DNA of 64,000 nt. It comes from Tritrichomonas musculus. Taxonomy: Eukaryota; Parabasalia; Tritrichomonadida; Tritrichomonadidae. Positions 47,601 through 56,308 of the stretch are shown here, piece after piece. Position 1 is the stretch's first letter. Each line of letters begins with the position of its first letter. The stretch is from the NCBI GenBank assembly GCA_039105265.1, contig JAPFFF010000033.1:186001-250000 (forward strand), in the 5' to 3' direction. The notes under the pieces are model-generated. The model searched no databases. It had not been told where the DNA came from and saw only the letters and a program-made list of their open reading frames with translations. A program made the position numbers and the translations under genes.

Positions 47601-48481
47601 TTATCCGTGGTTATTACTGGTCAGGTAAACGTGATTATACAATCCAAAAAGAAATTAAGAAAATATTTAATAAAAGACTTGAATATAAGAAGCAACATAA
47701 CCCATTACAACAATTATATAAATTAATCATGAATTCATGCTATGGTAAAACTATTGAAAAACCAGTTGATAAAGATATTAAATATATGAATGATGACGAT
47801 TTAGAGAAATATTGGATCAAAAATTATAATAAAATTATTGAGGACACATTAATTGAGGGTAGAAAAACACCATTACATGCTGTAAAAGTTATTAAACAAA
47901 TTGAAAACCATTTTAACTTTTCACTTCTTGGTATACAAGTTTTATCAATGTCAAAGCGAATTATGAATGAAGTAATGTGTTTAGCTTATGATTTAGGATG
48001 CCACATTTATTACCAAGATACTGATTCAATGCACATTGAAGTTGATGATTTACCACGACTTGTTAATGGTTTTAAAGAAAAATATTATCGTGAATTAATC
48101 GGAACTAATTTAGGACAATTTCACAGTGACTTTCCAACTATTAACGGTCATGATGAAATGCCAAAATCTATTGAGTCATATTTTCTAATGAAGAAAATGT
48201 ACATTGACAAATTGCAAGATTCAACGGGAGAAATTGATTATATGATTAGAGGTAAAGGTTTGACGCAAAATTCTATTAAATACGCCTACAAAGAATTTGG
48301 TAATGATCCCATGAAATTATATGAATCCCTATTTAATGGCAACACACAAACGTTTGATTTAACGAAAGGTCAACCATGCTTTTCAATGAATAAAAACATG
48401 ACAGTATCAACTTTAAAGAAATTTGAACGTAAAATAAAAACAACTTATGAAGAAGGTAAACATGAAGATTATTTTAAATAG
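44678..48481 (+). CDS. Protein-primed family B DNA polymerase (pPolB) of element 3
   Basis: 1267 residues from ATG 44678. Exonuclease motifs WYADFEAD (about 602), YFHNLVYD (654) and FYCKQDVN (786); polymerase motifs DFDAVSLYPSAM (874), NSCYGKT (1017) and YQDTDSMHI (1114). The N-terminal region of about 590 residues includes REELDDCCFVYALKQTG (about 393) and EDHYFIEEKTPFSTYYI (about 489), possible Cys and His boxes of an OTU-like protease (inference). It is longer than its element 1 homologue mainly in the N-terminal part (DYLFKNLNKY to PEEKPKDINL). Its last codons overlap the convergent integrase by 8 bp. Confidence 0.97.
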   Translation: MSLDNTPTNKLIELSNLLYNENLTINDWKNEFDNEKDLRENLIEMLVSDILNKGYDGENNYNSMYWFVKGLNIPSPKPLKRYIDSDDYLFKNLNKYKIQDSLDDFNRQRLHEKFNRDLHKKDSSFLDELMKHSKDIREFWRSDLLYNSPPADALNDEEFFPEEKPKDINLRNIKSFKEWQKLDDEQQTLVDDMMKSLYKTPTNWEINFELLNNKGKKLMFPLLKNFFQEYIDPLPMDKYKIEFKVKGQWHSKPLTPEVYNKLMENFTEEHFIFDLDEIPAEFTGFNSGDNAELPDWSLFSSLRFSKYLHKDRVRKDVGGSFFNYIANDKVPKKVIEYLKRLQIFDSLVDEKVNVLEEAKEFTRSYYDNLTGDLEYETIEIPAKITKSTKQREELDDCCFVYALKQTGFYSDDILNQIRLRINNRYLSQGSIEKICQEFKIHIKLSYIDDSSDRKNKKTTVQQCKNKVRKSYLGVKDAEPQRTHTFNVYEDHYFIEEKTPFSTYYIKNLHKNLDDDKYNKEYKQEHWIKARYYISSSNLVRELMKQGYFNPITYGQYRILKTVFYHEFDKDLTNINLEYDPEYCTKLIAPEVVKESENKTDPTYWYADFEADVSGNIHKPFMCVLQSQNGKINECFKGETCNKQFLDFLPDHAVVYFHNLVYDFRMFSSLVNIKNTIIKGTKLMKANVEYDDKKILFKDSLPMLNCKLSQLPSMFNLGINVQKEIFPYKYYTLERLNTNKGVINDAGLNEDQKWTTDDYELFKSNIDKIPKCRIDENHFDMWSYAEFYCKQDVNILRLGFNEFRNGFIKDFSIDPFNFISISSLANEVFNQRVYYPNKNLYKLGGHVRKFCSKAVYGGRCMTAYNKKWHILKLLCDFDAVSLYPSAMARLYTVEGRPEVIKPEQLNLEFLSKQGAYIVEIKITKVNKHYPFPLIVRKVNGLNLNDDNLKEGETLNIIVDNISLEDLIEFQKIEFEFIRGYYWSGKRDYTIQKEIKKIFNKRLEYKKQHNPLQQLYKLIMNSCYGKTIEKPVDKDIKYMNDDDLEKYWIKNYNKIIEDTLIEGRKTPLHAVKVIKQIENHFNFSLLGIQVLSMSKRIMNEVMCLAYDLGCHIYYQDTDSMHIEVDDLPRLVNGFKEKYYRELIGTNLGQFHSDFPTINGHDEMPKSIESYFLMKKMYIDKLQDSTGEIDYMIRGKGLTQNSIKYAYKEFGNDPMKLYESLFNGNTQTFDLTKGQPCFSMNKNMTVSTLKKFERKIKTTYEEGKHEDYFK

Positions 48482-50081
48482 GATCTAATAAATATCTTGG
48501 TAATAATTGAATTCTATTTTTACCATTAAGTTTTCCTTCTACTTTAAATAATCCATTTTCTTTACCAATAACTTTAAACTCTCCTGGTTGAATTATTGAT
48601 CTTCTTTTCATCATTGGATCTTTTTCATTATAAACTTTAACATTTACTCCATCATTAATATTAAAACTTGCATTATTTTTAATTTCCCAATTAGCTTGTA
48701 ATATTCTCCTCACAATATAATTTTCAAGTTCTGGATCATCATTTACCATCTTTGGTGTTACACTAAAACCTGCCCATTTACTCAATCCTCTATGTGGTGC
48801 ATTATTGTATTGATTAACTATTTCATTCATTACTTCAGGAGTTATTACACCAATTTTCATATTATACGCCATATCTCTAATGGTTCTAATTACTCTATCA
48901 ATAATTCCTAAACTTGAATGCAAAGGATCATTTTTTACATCTTCCTGTTCTTTCTTCATGAAATCGGGATAGTTACCCATTACTTGTCTAGTCACTGGTT
49001 TAAAATCAATTCCTCGTGAATTATAAAATGTTTCCCAAGCCAACTTTGAATTAAAACTTCCTTCACCATCACCTGTTAAATGTTTTACATTAGCACCTTT
49101 CTCAATCATTCTATTTAATGCTCTCAAATATGAAACAGTTGATTTAATAGTTCCTTTTGAAAATTCATTTTCTCCCACTACATCATTTAATAATTCAACA
49201 AATAAGTATTTAGTATTCACATTTATTGCTACCAAATAACCCAATTTTCCACAAAACATTAAATCAATCATCCATGTGTTCTTTTCTGCAACTTTATGCA
49301 ATTGATAATGTTTTATATTTTGTTTTAAAGGAAATGATGAAGGAATTTTTCCCTTTTCTTCTTTCAGTTCTGGGTTAATTAGTTTTAAAGCATTGATTTT
49401 ATCTTTACTTTTATATCCAAATAATCCCGTAAATGGTATTTTATCATATTTTATAGTCGTCCCTGGTTGTTGAAAATATTTTCGTTTATAATCTTCATAC
49501 CAATTATTAATTGAACGTCTCCCTCTATTCCATCCACTAGTAACTCTGACAAATTCATCATATGTTAATAAATCATCATTCATGTGTTCAACAACAAATT
49601 TATCTAATTTATCGCCAAACGTTTCTTTTCTGACTTTCGGCTCTTCATTCTTATGTACTTCTTCCCATTCTCTTTCATACTCATCATATATGTGTCTAAT
49701 ATCTTCATCTAGTAATGGTTTAAATGAGTTTAATCTTTTCACTTGATTAAATGATAATTTATTTTTGTTCTTATGAACTTTACTCAATAAATCCTCTCTT
49801 GCTATTCTCACTGCTACATCATAATCTGCCATTCGTTCACGTTCCATTTCTACTTCACGTCTACGTTCTTCATCCTTTACTATATCACGAATGGTTAAGT
49901 AATGAATTATATAGAAATTGTTTATATGTTGAGCTGGAATTTTCACTTTCAAATATTTTTCACAATAATGATTTATATAATATTTCACTTGTTCCTCAAA
50001 TCTATTCGGTTCATACTTTTCTATCTTACTTGTCACATATGAAATTATTCCATCTGTGTTATTAAATAATGTTTCAGTCAT
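48474..50081 (-). CDS. rve-family integrase of element 3
   Basis: 535 residues from ATG 50081. A 250-residue N-terminal extension (IRHIYDEYEREWEEVHKN, HYQLHKVAEKN) precedes the catalytic core: WMIDLMFCGKLGYLVAINVN, HLTGDGEGSFNSKLA, GNYPDFMKKEQ and HSSLGIIDRVIRTIRDMAYN. A C-terminal SH3-like part follows (VNVKVYNEKDPMMKRRS, EFKVIGKENGLFKVEG). It inserts linear element DNA into the host genome. Tail-to-tail with the polymerase, overlapping by 8 bp. Homologous along its length to the broken element 1 copy, and in the core to the shorter element 2 enzyme. Confidence 0.96.
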   Translation of the reverse strand: MTETLFNNTDGIISYVTSKIEKYEPNRFEEQVKYYINHYCEKYLKVKIPAQHINNFYIIHYLTIRDIVKDEERRREVEMERERMADYDVAVRIAREDLLSKVHKNKNKLSFNQVKRLNSFKPLLDEDIRHIYDEYEREWEEVHKNEEPKVRKETFGDKLDKFVVEHMNDDLLTYDEFVRVTSGWNRGRRSINNWYEDYKRKYFQQPGTTIKYDKIPFTGLFGYKSKDKINALKLINPELKEEKGKIPSSFPLKQNIKHYQLHKVAEKNTWMIDLMFCGKLGYLVAINVNTKYLFVELLNDVVGENEFSKGTIKSTVSYLRALNRMIEKGANVKHLTGDGEGSFNSKLAWETFYNSRGIDFKPVTRQVMGNYPDFMKKEQEDVKNDPLHSSLGIIDRVIRTIRDMAYNMKIGVITPEVMNEIVNQYNNAPHRGLSKWAGFSVTPKMVNDDPELENYIVRRILQANWEIKNNASFNINDGVNVKVYNEKDPMMKRRSIIQPGEFKVIGKENGLFKVEGKLNGKNRIQLLPRYLLDPI

Positions 50082-50185
50082 GATTTAAAATAAATTAAAT
50101 TAAAGATATTTGATGATTTCATGAATGCAAAAATAATTATTTAGTTTATTTTTAATTTTTTAATTTTTTATCACATAATAAAAAT

Positions 50186-50443
50186 ATGTCTCAAGCCTTA
50201 CCGCCTCGAGATCAAGATCTCAGGCTTCCAGCCCTTAAACAACGTCATGAACGTAAAACATTCGCTACTCCAACGTTGAAACTCATAAATTCACGTCTTC
50301 AATATTATAGAAAAGTATTAAGTCAACCTGAACCAACAACGGAGAAAGGAAAACTTAGTCGTCGAAGAATTCAAAATAAATATGATCAGTGTATGAAAGT
50401 AAGACAATTATTAAACAGAGCTGTTAAGAACCTTTATCTTTAA
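50186..50443 (+). CDS. Small basic protein of element 3
   Basis: 85 residues from ATG 50186 (TTTTTTATCACATAATAAAAATATG, the element's leader type). Highly basic and helical: LPALKQRHERKTFATP, RLQYYRKVLSQ, KLSRRRIQNKYDQCMKVRQL and NRAVKNLYL. No recognised domain. It overlaps the convergent gene at 50440 by 4 bp. A DNA-binding or core protein would fit the charge; it occupies the place that the AT-hook protein might have in element 2, without sequence similarity. Confidence 0.65.
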   Translation: MSQALPPRDQDLRLPALKQRHERKTFATPTLKLINSRLQYYRKVLSQPEPTTEKGKLSRRRIQNKYDQCMKVRQLLNRAVKNLYL

Positions 50444-50652
50444 CATAGATACCCGTCACTACCGAAATACTCCAACGCTGGATTATTTGAATTATCAAAT
50501 TTAGGTAATATTTTTGCAACATTACCAACAACAGGTAACTTTTCCATTATTGATTTTGTTTTATTCCATCCAAATTTAAATCCATCAGCAAAATCTTTAG
50601 CTGCTTCTTTAACTTTACCCGCTAATTTTTTAAACCAACTACCAAAAGCCAT
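50440..50652 (-). CDS. Second MAFGSWFK-type small amphipathic protein of element 3
   Basis: 70 residues from ATG 50652 (MAFGSWFKKLAGKVKEAAKD). The first eight residues are identical to the 106-residue protein at 58142, followed by an amphipathic lysine-rich helix and KSIMEKLPVVGNVAKILPKF. This makes element 3 carry two members of the family. The tail YFGSDGYLC differs. It diverges from the gene at 50732. Likely membrane-active or virion-internal by analogy; unproved. Confidence 0.65.
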   Translation of the reverse strand: MAFGSWFKKLAGKVKEAAKDFADGFKFGWNKTKSIMEKLPVVGNVAKILPKFDNSNNPALEYFGSDGYLC

Positions 50653-50731
50653 GAACGAAGTTCTCGAATTGAAAATTCTTTTTAATATTAAATTAAAAAT
50701 TATGATTTAATATTTTTATTTAAAACTAAAT

Positions 50732-51373
50732 ATGACATTAAGACAAGCAAGAATTTTAAGTAGTGAGACCGATAATACTATTAAGCAAGAACAAAACACA
50801 AATGTTAACATTAACATTAAACCATCAACTAAACCACGACCTCAAACCGTTCCGTTATATCCTAATGTTCCACCAATGAATCCTAACGTAAATTTTACTC
50901 AAGCGAACCAACCTATGGATACGTCAACGGTTGGTCAAACTTTATATATTCCGACGACGGAGGATTTGAACTATCAATCTCAACCTCCAACAAACAGCAA
51001 TTTCCCATTAACTCGAGACAGAGGTATTGCAGATTTAGGAAATGAAATTGAGGATTTAGAAAAGAAAAACCAATTTCTACAAATGTTAGTTGAAATGTAT
51101 GAATCAAACCCGTTAAAAATAAATGCTTACGTTGTTTGTGAAAGTAAGTTATTAATGAACATGATAAAGTTATTAACTGATTGTGAGAAAGTTGATTTAG
51201 TACTTAATGAAGATATTGGATGTAGTGGATGTACGGCTAAAACAAACAAAATCATTTATGTTTCAAAAATATTGATTACAAAAGATGGTAAAACTAGTGA
51301 GTTAAAATATGATTACAATAACATTTATAGTGAATTTGTTAAATATGGAATTAGTTTGAAAATGACCTATTAA
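50732..51373 (+). CDS. Conserved Maverick protein with Cys-bearing domain (element 3)
   Basis: 213 residues from ATG 50732. The N-terminal 110 residues are Pro/Asn/Thr-rich and disordered (KPRPQTVPLYPNVPPMNPN), then a coiled-coil segment (GNEIEDLEKKNQFLQMLVEM). The conserved domain follows (VDLVLNEDIGCSGCTAKTNK, LITKDGKTSELKYDYNNIYS), homologous to the 27379 protein of element 2, including the Cys pair. Its stop overlaps the stop of the convergent fibre-like gene by 4 bp, as closely linked as in element 2. Function unknown; a partner of the fibre is plausible. Confidence 0.8.
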   Translation: MTLRQARILSSETDNTIKQEQNTNVNINIKPSTKPRPQTVPLYPNVPPMNPNVNFTQANQPMDTSTVGQTLYIPTTEDLNYQSQPPTNSNFPLTRDRGIADLGNEIEDLEKKNQFLQMLVEMYESNPLKINAYVVCESKLLMNMIKLLTDCEKVDLVLNEDIGCSGCTAKTNKIIYVSKILITKDGKTSELKYDYNNIYSEFVKYGISLKMTY

Positions 51374-54300
51374 GACTTAAATACTGAAATCATATTTTTG
51401 TTAATGATACTTGTAATCACCCCCACCGTTGTTCTGTTTATTTTTGATGTAATAGCTGTTTGACCAGTTAATGTTTTCAATTCTCCTTCATCAATGAATA
51501 CTTCATCACCGATTCCATAACATGACGTATCTGTAACTTTAACTAAATAATCTCCATGTGTCGCAAATGTTACACATTTATTAACTTTATCAATCTTAAC
51601 ACAAATTCCAACATACTCATTCCATTTTCCATTAGTCTTTACTGAACAAATGCAATCTGTAGTGTCATTTTCAGTGCTTTGAACCCATAAACTATCGACA
51701 TATTTGTAAACCTTACCTGTCATATATACTGGTGCGCCAACTATGAAATCATTTATTGAATTCATTGATTCTTCAATTGGACAGTAATGAGTAATAGTTG
51801 TGTTTGGTTGCTCCTTTAAATTCGTTATCTTTGTATCTAAAGTTTGAAATAGTTTTAAAGATATATTAGTAGATGTACAATTATTTAAAGTTTGCATTAC
51901 TATTTTATCCATTGCATCAATATTTCCTTCATCATCAATTATTATATCTTTAATTAAATTGTCATTATGAATATATTCATTTAATGTTGTCGTTAATGTT
52001 TCATTATTGACAAAATTATTAAACTCATTATTAACATATTTAGCTGAAAGTAATTTATTATCAGGGAATTCAGAAGGTTTTGAATTATAACCTAATTTAT
52101 TTATTACAATCTCACCTTCATAAATATACATGTCATTTATATCGGATATTGTGCCGGAAGTTGTAACATATAATGAATAATTAATTTCAGAACATGTATA
52201 TTTCTTTTTAACGCCGTTGCTATGTGTTAATTCATATTTATATGTTCCAGTTATTACATTACTATTTTTCGTTAATGTTGCATCAATATAAAACTCATTT
52301 CTATTAAATATTTTATACCATTCACTAATACATAATATTTTTGTTGAATATTTAGTAAATGTAAATGGAACGTCAACGAATTCATAATTTAAAATATCAT
52401 TCTCTCTTGTTAATATCTCATCAGTGTTTCCATAACTTAAATCATCTTTCCTTCTATAATCATTTAATGTTGTCGTTAATGTTTCATTATTGACTAAATC
52501 ATCTGGTATCGTTGGCATATCAGTTTTTAAAGCATAGGAATTTAAATTACTTCCATAAATAACATTTTCAATAAAATATGTTCTTTCAGGATCAACATTA
52601 AAAACTTCACGTCCTCCTTCAGCAACTGTTGGAGTCCATTGAAATATTCCCTCTTCATAATTATAATAACCATATTGTGTTTGACGTCCACCAATAGAAC
52701 CAGTAACTCCTAAAAATGTGATTTTCTTATTTGGACCAGTTCGTTTAACAATTTTATTATTCTCAACGATGAATACACCAGTGTATGAATCATCCACACC
52801 TTCAGCATTTACCCATTTAAATGTTATCGTTGCTGTAAAGTTTGGTGATGGTTTCGTTAACTTGAATTTGAAATAAATTTTAACGTTAATATTATCAGGG
52901 ATCTCTTTTGTTAATTCATAATTCATCAATTGAGTTTTTAATGCGTAATTATCCATTGATGCGTTTAATGATGTTAACATATGCTCTTTATGGTTTTCAA
53001 TTAACTTTTTAGTTGCTGATGCTGTTAATAATTGATTATTCGTTAATGTTTCACCTAATTGCAACTCATTATCGTTTTTAGCTGCTGGGGTGTATTTGAG
53101 TTTAACAAATGATGGTTGAACTGTTCCATAAATTAAAAGATATGGAAATTCATAAACGGGTTCACAAGGATAAGCTGATGAATCAGCAACTTCTTGATTT
53201 AAGCATTCAAACGTTTTATCATCTTTATATTCATATTCATAATTTTTATATACTTCTCCATCATCATCAACCATAAATGAAACATCAATTTTATAATTAG
53301 TTTCAATATGTTCACAGTAATATTTAAAACATAATCTTTCATCTGGAATTATAATTTCTGTTTCAACATATGGTTTTTCTTCAACTACTTCGTGAGGTGC
53401 TAATACTAATCCATCGTCAATTATTTCATCAACATATGCAACTTCTTTAACAGTTGATCCAGCATTTTTACTAAACGCTAATTTTAATGCACCAAATATA
53501 CCTTCAGCACCAACTTTCATTAATCCACCAAAGTTAAAACAAAAGTTACTAATTTGTACGACATCCATAACTACATCAAACCAATTTGTTTTATTTTTCA
53601 TATCGTTAATTTCTTTCTCTAACTTTGCACAATAATTTTGAAGTGCTGATATTTGATTAACCGCAATATCAACTGTATTTCCTAATGAATTTAAAACGAA
53701 AACGTGGGATTCAATGTTTTCACCTATGACTACACCTGAAGTTTGAATGTTAAAGTTTGTATATAATGTTGTGCATGCTTCAGGTCGTGGTGAGACTGTA
53801 TAATAACCAGTATTAGCTAAGAACTCAAATGTATTCATTCCTTTTTCATAACTTACATCAGCAATAGTATAAATTAATTCATCATCTTTTGGCATATATA
53901 ATATTAAACCATATGGAGGATTACCGACTTGCAAAGGTGAAGTATAATGATATTCAAGTAATTCAAAATAATTGTCGGATTGTAGTTTGTAGTTATTTAA
54001 TCCCGATGATTTATATTCGAAGTCAACAATGAAGTCATAAGTTTTATTATTTATGTTCAAAGTTGCTGAATACGTACAATTAGCAAAATCTTTGACGGGG
54101 TAAATGTAAACCCTCCATGCATCATTATCTTCTTTATATGTTTGAATTTTACAGTTATCATTAGGTGCTAACATTCCTTTATTAACTAATAACTCAAATG
54201 GGTTTCCTTGATTATCATAATCAGCGAAAGTGTGTAATACTTTTTTATTAGCTTCATTTTTAGCAATACATATAAAGGCTACTTCATGAGAACCAGGATT

Positions 54301-55296
54301 TTTACGTGTTAATTTCAGGGGTATATTGAAACTGTAATTAGTACCTACCCATTCATTACCTTGTTTAGTCATTTTGTAATCAGTACCGAATGCTTCATCA
54401 TGAAATTCAAAAGTTTGACCTTCAATTAATGCTTCAAATTCAGGACTACCAGGAACATATCCCCAATCAGCATAATATAAAGGATTTGTTTTATCATCTA
54501 TTACACCGTAAGCTTTCATTTCATAGAAGTCGGGCAATGGTGAACGATATAATTTAAAGCAATTGTCCGCATCTATTGTATTACACCTAAGATTTATTAA
54601 TTTATTTGAATCATTAGCTTTGTCACAACTAACATTTGTTTTTTGATTTGCGATATAATTTATTTTCATAAATCCAGATGTATATAAATTTAATGGTGTA
54701 TCACCTTTTTTATTTGACATATATATTTTTGCTCCAACGTCATCTTCTTGATAAACTAACTCATAATTTCCATTTGAAATGTTAACAATAGGATTTTTAA
54801 ACATGTTTTCTTTAGAAGTTTTAGTTATAATTGCTTTTGGTAATTTCATATATGCAGGTAATTCTATTTCGAATATATCACCGATATATTCACCAAATTC
54901 AGTTTTGATTGATAATGTGTTTAAATCTGGTTGATCTAAATTTTCCGTTAATTTATCTGAAGTAATGATGAAATCATATATACCATCTTCAAATGAAAAG
55001 TCACCATTATCACCATCATGTTTTTCCTCTAATGTTTTAATTCTTGATTCATGATTGTTTAATTCATCCGTAAATTTCATGGTTTGTGTATTGTATGATG
55101 AAACTGAGGCGTCAATGTCAGCAAGTCTTAATGTTAAACTTTGAGGATTTGTTGAAGTCATTATTATGTCTCCATCGACTGTTGCATCATTGTGAACATG
55201 AATGTTTTTAAATTCTGAATCTTTATCGGGCATACCACCTCCACCACCGATGAATGCTCCATCTTTTGCATTTTGTTTTGTAATTATTGCAGTCAT
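51370..55296 (-). CDS. Giant fibre-like structural protein of element 3 (1308 aa)
   Basis: One frame from ATG 55296 (MTAIITKQNAKDGAFIGGGG). Order: N-terminal Gly-rich segment and heptad region (LADIDASVSSYNTQTMKFTD), beta module (CFKLYRSPLPDFYEM, PRPEACTTLYTNFNIQTSGV), coiled coil (ISALQNYCAKLEKEINDMKN), hydrophobic segment (WFDVVMDVVQISNFCFNFGG), then fibre-like repeats (NNETLTTTLNDYRRKDDL, NNETLTTTLNEYIHND, YALKTDMP), and a C-terminal beta domain with IVGAPVYMTGKVYKYV. The module with TTLYTNFN is homologous to the two copies in the 2361-residue element 2 protein. Probably a spike or fibre; inference from architecture. Confidence 0.8.
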   Translation of the reverse strand: MTAIITKQNAKDGAFIGGGGGMPDKDSEFKNIHVHNDATVDGDIIMTSTNPQSLTLRLADIDASVSSYNTQTMKFTDELNNHESRIKTLEEKHDGDNGDFSFEDGIYDFIITSDKLTENLDQPDLNTLSIKTEFGEYIGDIFEIELPAYMKLPKAIITKTSKENMFKNPIVNISNGNYELVYQEDDVGAKIYMSNKKGDTPLNLYTSGFMKINYIANQKTNVSCDKANDSNKLINLRCNTIDADNCFKLYRSPLPDFYEMKAYGVIDDKTNPLYYADWGYVPGSPEFEALIEGQTFEFHDEAFGTDYKMTKQGNEWVGTNYSFNIPLKLTRKNPGSHEVAFICIAKNEANKKVLHTFADYDNQGNPFELLVNKGMLAPNDNCKIQTYKEDNDAWRVYIYPVKDFANCTYSATLNINNKTYDFIVDFEYKSSGLNNYKLQSDNYFELLEYHYTSPLQVGNPPYGLILYMPKDDELIYTIADVSYEKGMNTFEFLANTGYYTVSPRPEACTTLYTNFNIQTSGVVIGENIESHVFVLNSLGNTVDIAVNQISALQNYCAKLEKEINDMKNKTNWFDVVMDVVQISNFCFNFGGLMKVGAEGIFGALKLAFSKNAGSTVKEVAYVDEIIDDGLVLAPHEVVEEKPYVETEIIIPDERLCFKYYCEHIETNYKIDVSFMVDDDGEVYKNYEYEYKDDKTFECLNQEVADSSAYPCEPVYEFPYLLIYGTVQPSFVKLKYTPAAKNDNELQLGETLTNNQLLTASATKKLIENHKEHMLTSLNASMDNYALKTQLMNYELTKEIPDNINVKIYFKFKLTKPSPNFTATITFKWVNAEGVDDSYTGVFIVENNKIVKRTGPNKKITFLGVTGSIGGRQTQYGYYNYEEGIFQWTPTVAEGGREVFNVDPERTYFIENVIYGSNLNSYALKTDMPTIPDDLVNNETLTTTLNDYRRKDDLSYGNTDEILTRENDILNYEFVDVPFTFTKYSTKILCISEWYKIFNRNEFYIDATLTKNSNVITGTYKYELTHSNGVKKKYTCSEINYSLYVTTSGTISDINDMYIYEGEIVINKLGYNSKPSEFPDNKLLSAKYVNNEFNNFVNNETLTTTLNEYIHNDNLIKDIIIDDEGNIDAMDKIVMQTLNNCTSTNISLKLFQTLDTKITNLKEQPNTTITHYCPIEESMNSINDFIVGAPVYMTGKVYKYVDSLWVQSTENDTTDCICSVKTNGKWNEYVGICVKIDKVNKCVTFATHGDYLVKVTDTSCYGIGDEVFIDEGELKTLTGQTAITSKINRTTVGVITSIINKNMISVFKS

Positions 55297-55365
55297 TTAT
55301 TAATTTATTAATTATAAAAATAAAATATTTTAGTATACGAAGTTTAGAGATTTTATTATATAAAA

Positions 55366-55707
55366 TCAATATTCAAATTTAAGGAATAATGTGAAGTTAT
55401 CAGGTATTATTTCATTACCTTTTGCATCAGTGAACCACACTTTAAATCTATCATGGTTTAATGTATATTTATATTTTCTGTTTTCATCTGGAGGCGTTAA
55501 ATTAGCATACCAAACGAGAGAATCACAGTATTCATCACGTGGGACAAATGACGCGTGAAGTTCGGTTTCACCGTCTAAATATCCGTCACATGTAGCACGG
55601 CAATATTGAAATGAAATATATTTATCATTACGAGAATTAACGAACTCAGGAGGAAATTTATTTTCATAGTCACGAGTGATAAAGTAAGTTTTGGTTGTTT
55701 TATGCAT
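55366..55707 (-). CDS. Small penton/minor-capsid-like protein of element 3
   Basis: 113 residues from ATG 55707 (MHKTTKTYFITRDYENKFPP). Beta-rich; the end HDRFKVWFTDAKGNEIIPDN then FTLFLKFEY is the closing-strand pattern that I associate with single jelly-roll minor capsid proteins of Polintons, and it parallels the end of the 35256 protein. Shorter than the element 2 candidate by more than half. It follows the fibre-like gene on the same strand. It could be a jelly-roll domain alone, or an unrelated beta protein. Confidence 0.55.
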   Translation of the reverse strand: MHKTTKTYFITRDYENKFPPEFVNSRNDKYISFQYCRATCDGYLDGETELHASFVPRDEYCDSLVWYANLTPPDENRKYKYTLNHDRFKVWFTDAKGNEIIPDNFTLFLKFEY

Positions 55708-55739
55708 TTATGATTTGATAAAAATAAAAATATATAAAT

Positions 55740-56210
55740 TTAAAACAAGTCTGGGTCTATTTCATCTTCGTTTATGTTACATTTACTAGCTAATTCATTT
55801 ACAATTTCAACTTTAGCATCAGACCTATTTTTAATGAATTCATTAAGTTTATTTTGATTTTCACATTCTTTTACTACACATTCATGATAAAATGATGTTT
55901 TATAATTTATTCTATCAGCTTTAATATAAGCTTTCATTAATCGTATTTGTGATCCTGATGTTAAGACACCGAAGGCACGTTTAGGAATAGTTAACCATTC
56001 ACACTGAGGGAATAACTCTCTAAATTCTTTATATGTCATGACTTTTTGGGTGTTATCTTTATAAACTAATGAAAGACATAAAATTTTTATGTTCATTTTA
56101 TATTTATAGAATTTATCAGTTATGAAGTCATCAAAATATACTTGAACGGCTTTAAGTTCTGATTCAGGAAGTTTTTCGAATAACTTATTAATGTTGATGT
56201 ATTCACTCAT
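55740..56210 (-). CDS. Conserved Maverick protein of unknown function (element 3)
   Basis: 156 residues from ATG 56210 (MSEYININKLFEKLPESELK). Homologue of the 150-residue element 2 protein at 37540 (LCLSLVYKDNTQKVMTYKEF, FPQCEWLTIPKRAFG, then a helical Lys/Asn-rich end NQNKLNEFIKNRSDAK). It lies between the penton-like gene and the capsid gene on one strand, all with small gaps, suggesting a structural-protein cluster. No recognised domain. Confidence 0.75.
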   Translation of the reverse strand: MSEYININKLFEKLPESELKAVQVYFDDFITDKFYKYKMNIKILCLSLVYKDNTQKVMTYKEFRELFPQCEWLTIPKRAFGVLTSGSQIRLMKAYIKADRINYKTSFYHECVVKECENQNKLNEFIKNRSDAKVEIVNELASKCNINEDEIDPDLF

Positions 56211-56308
56211 TTATATAGAAATAAAAAATTTGAAAAATAAGTTTTAAATAGATTTAAAAATTTTTGAAAACGTTTGAAATGAAAAAATAATTAAATTAAT
56301 TATTAGAT

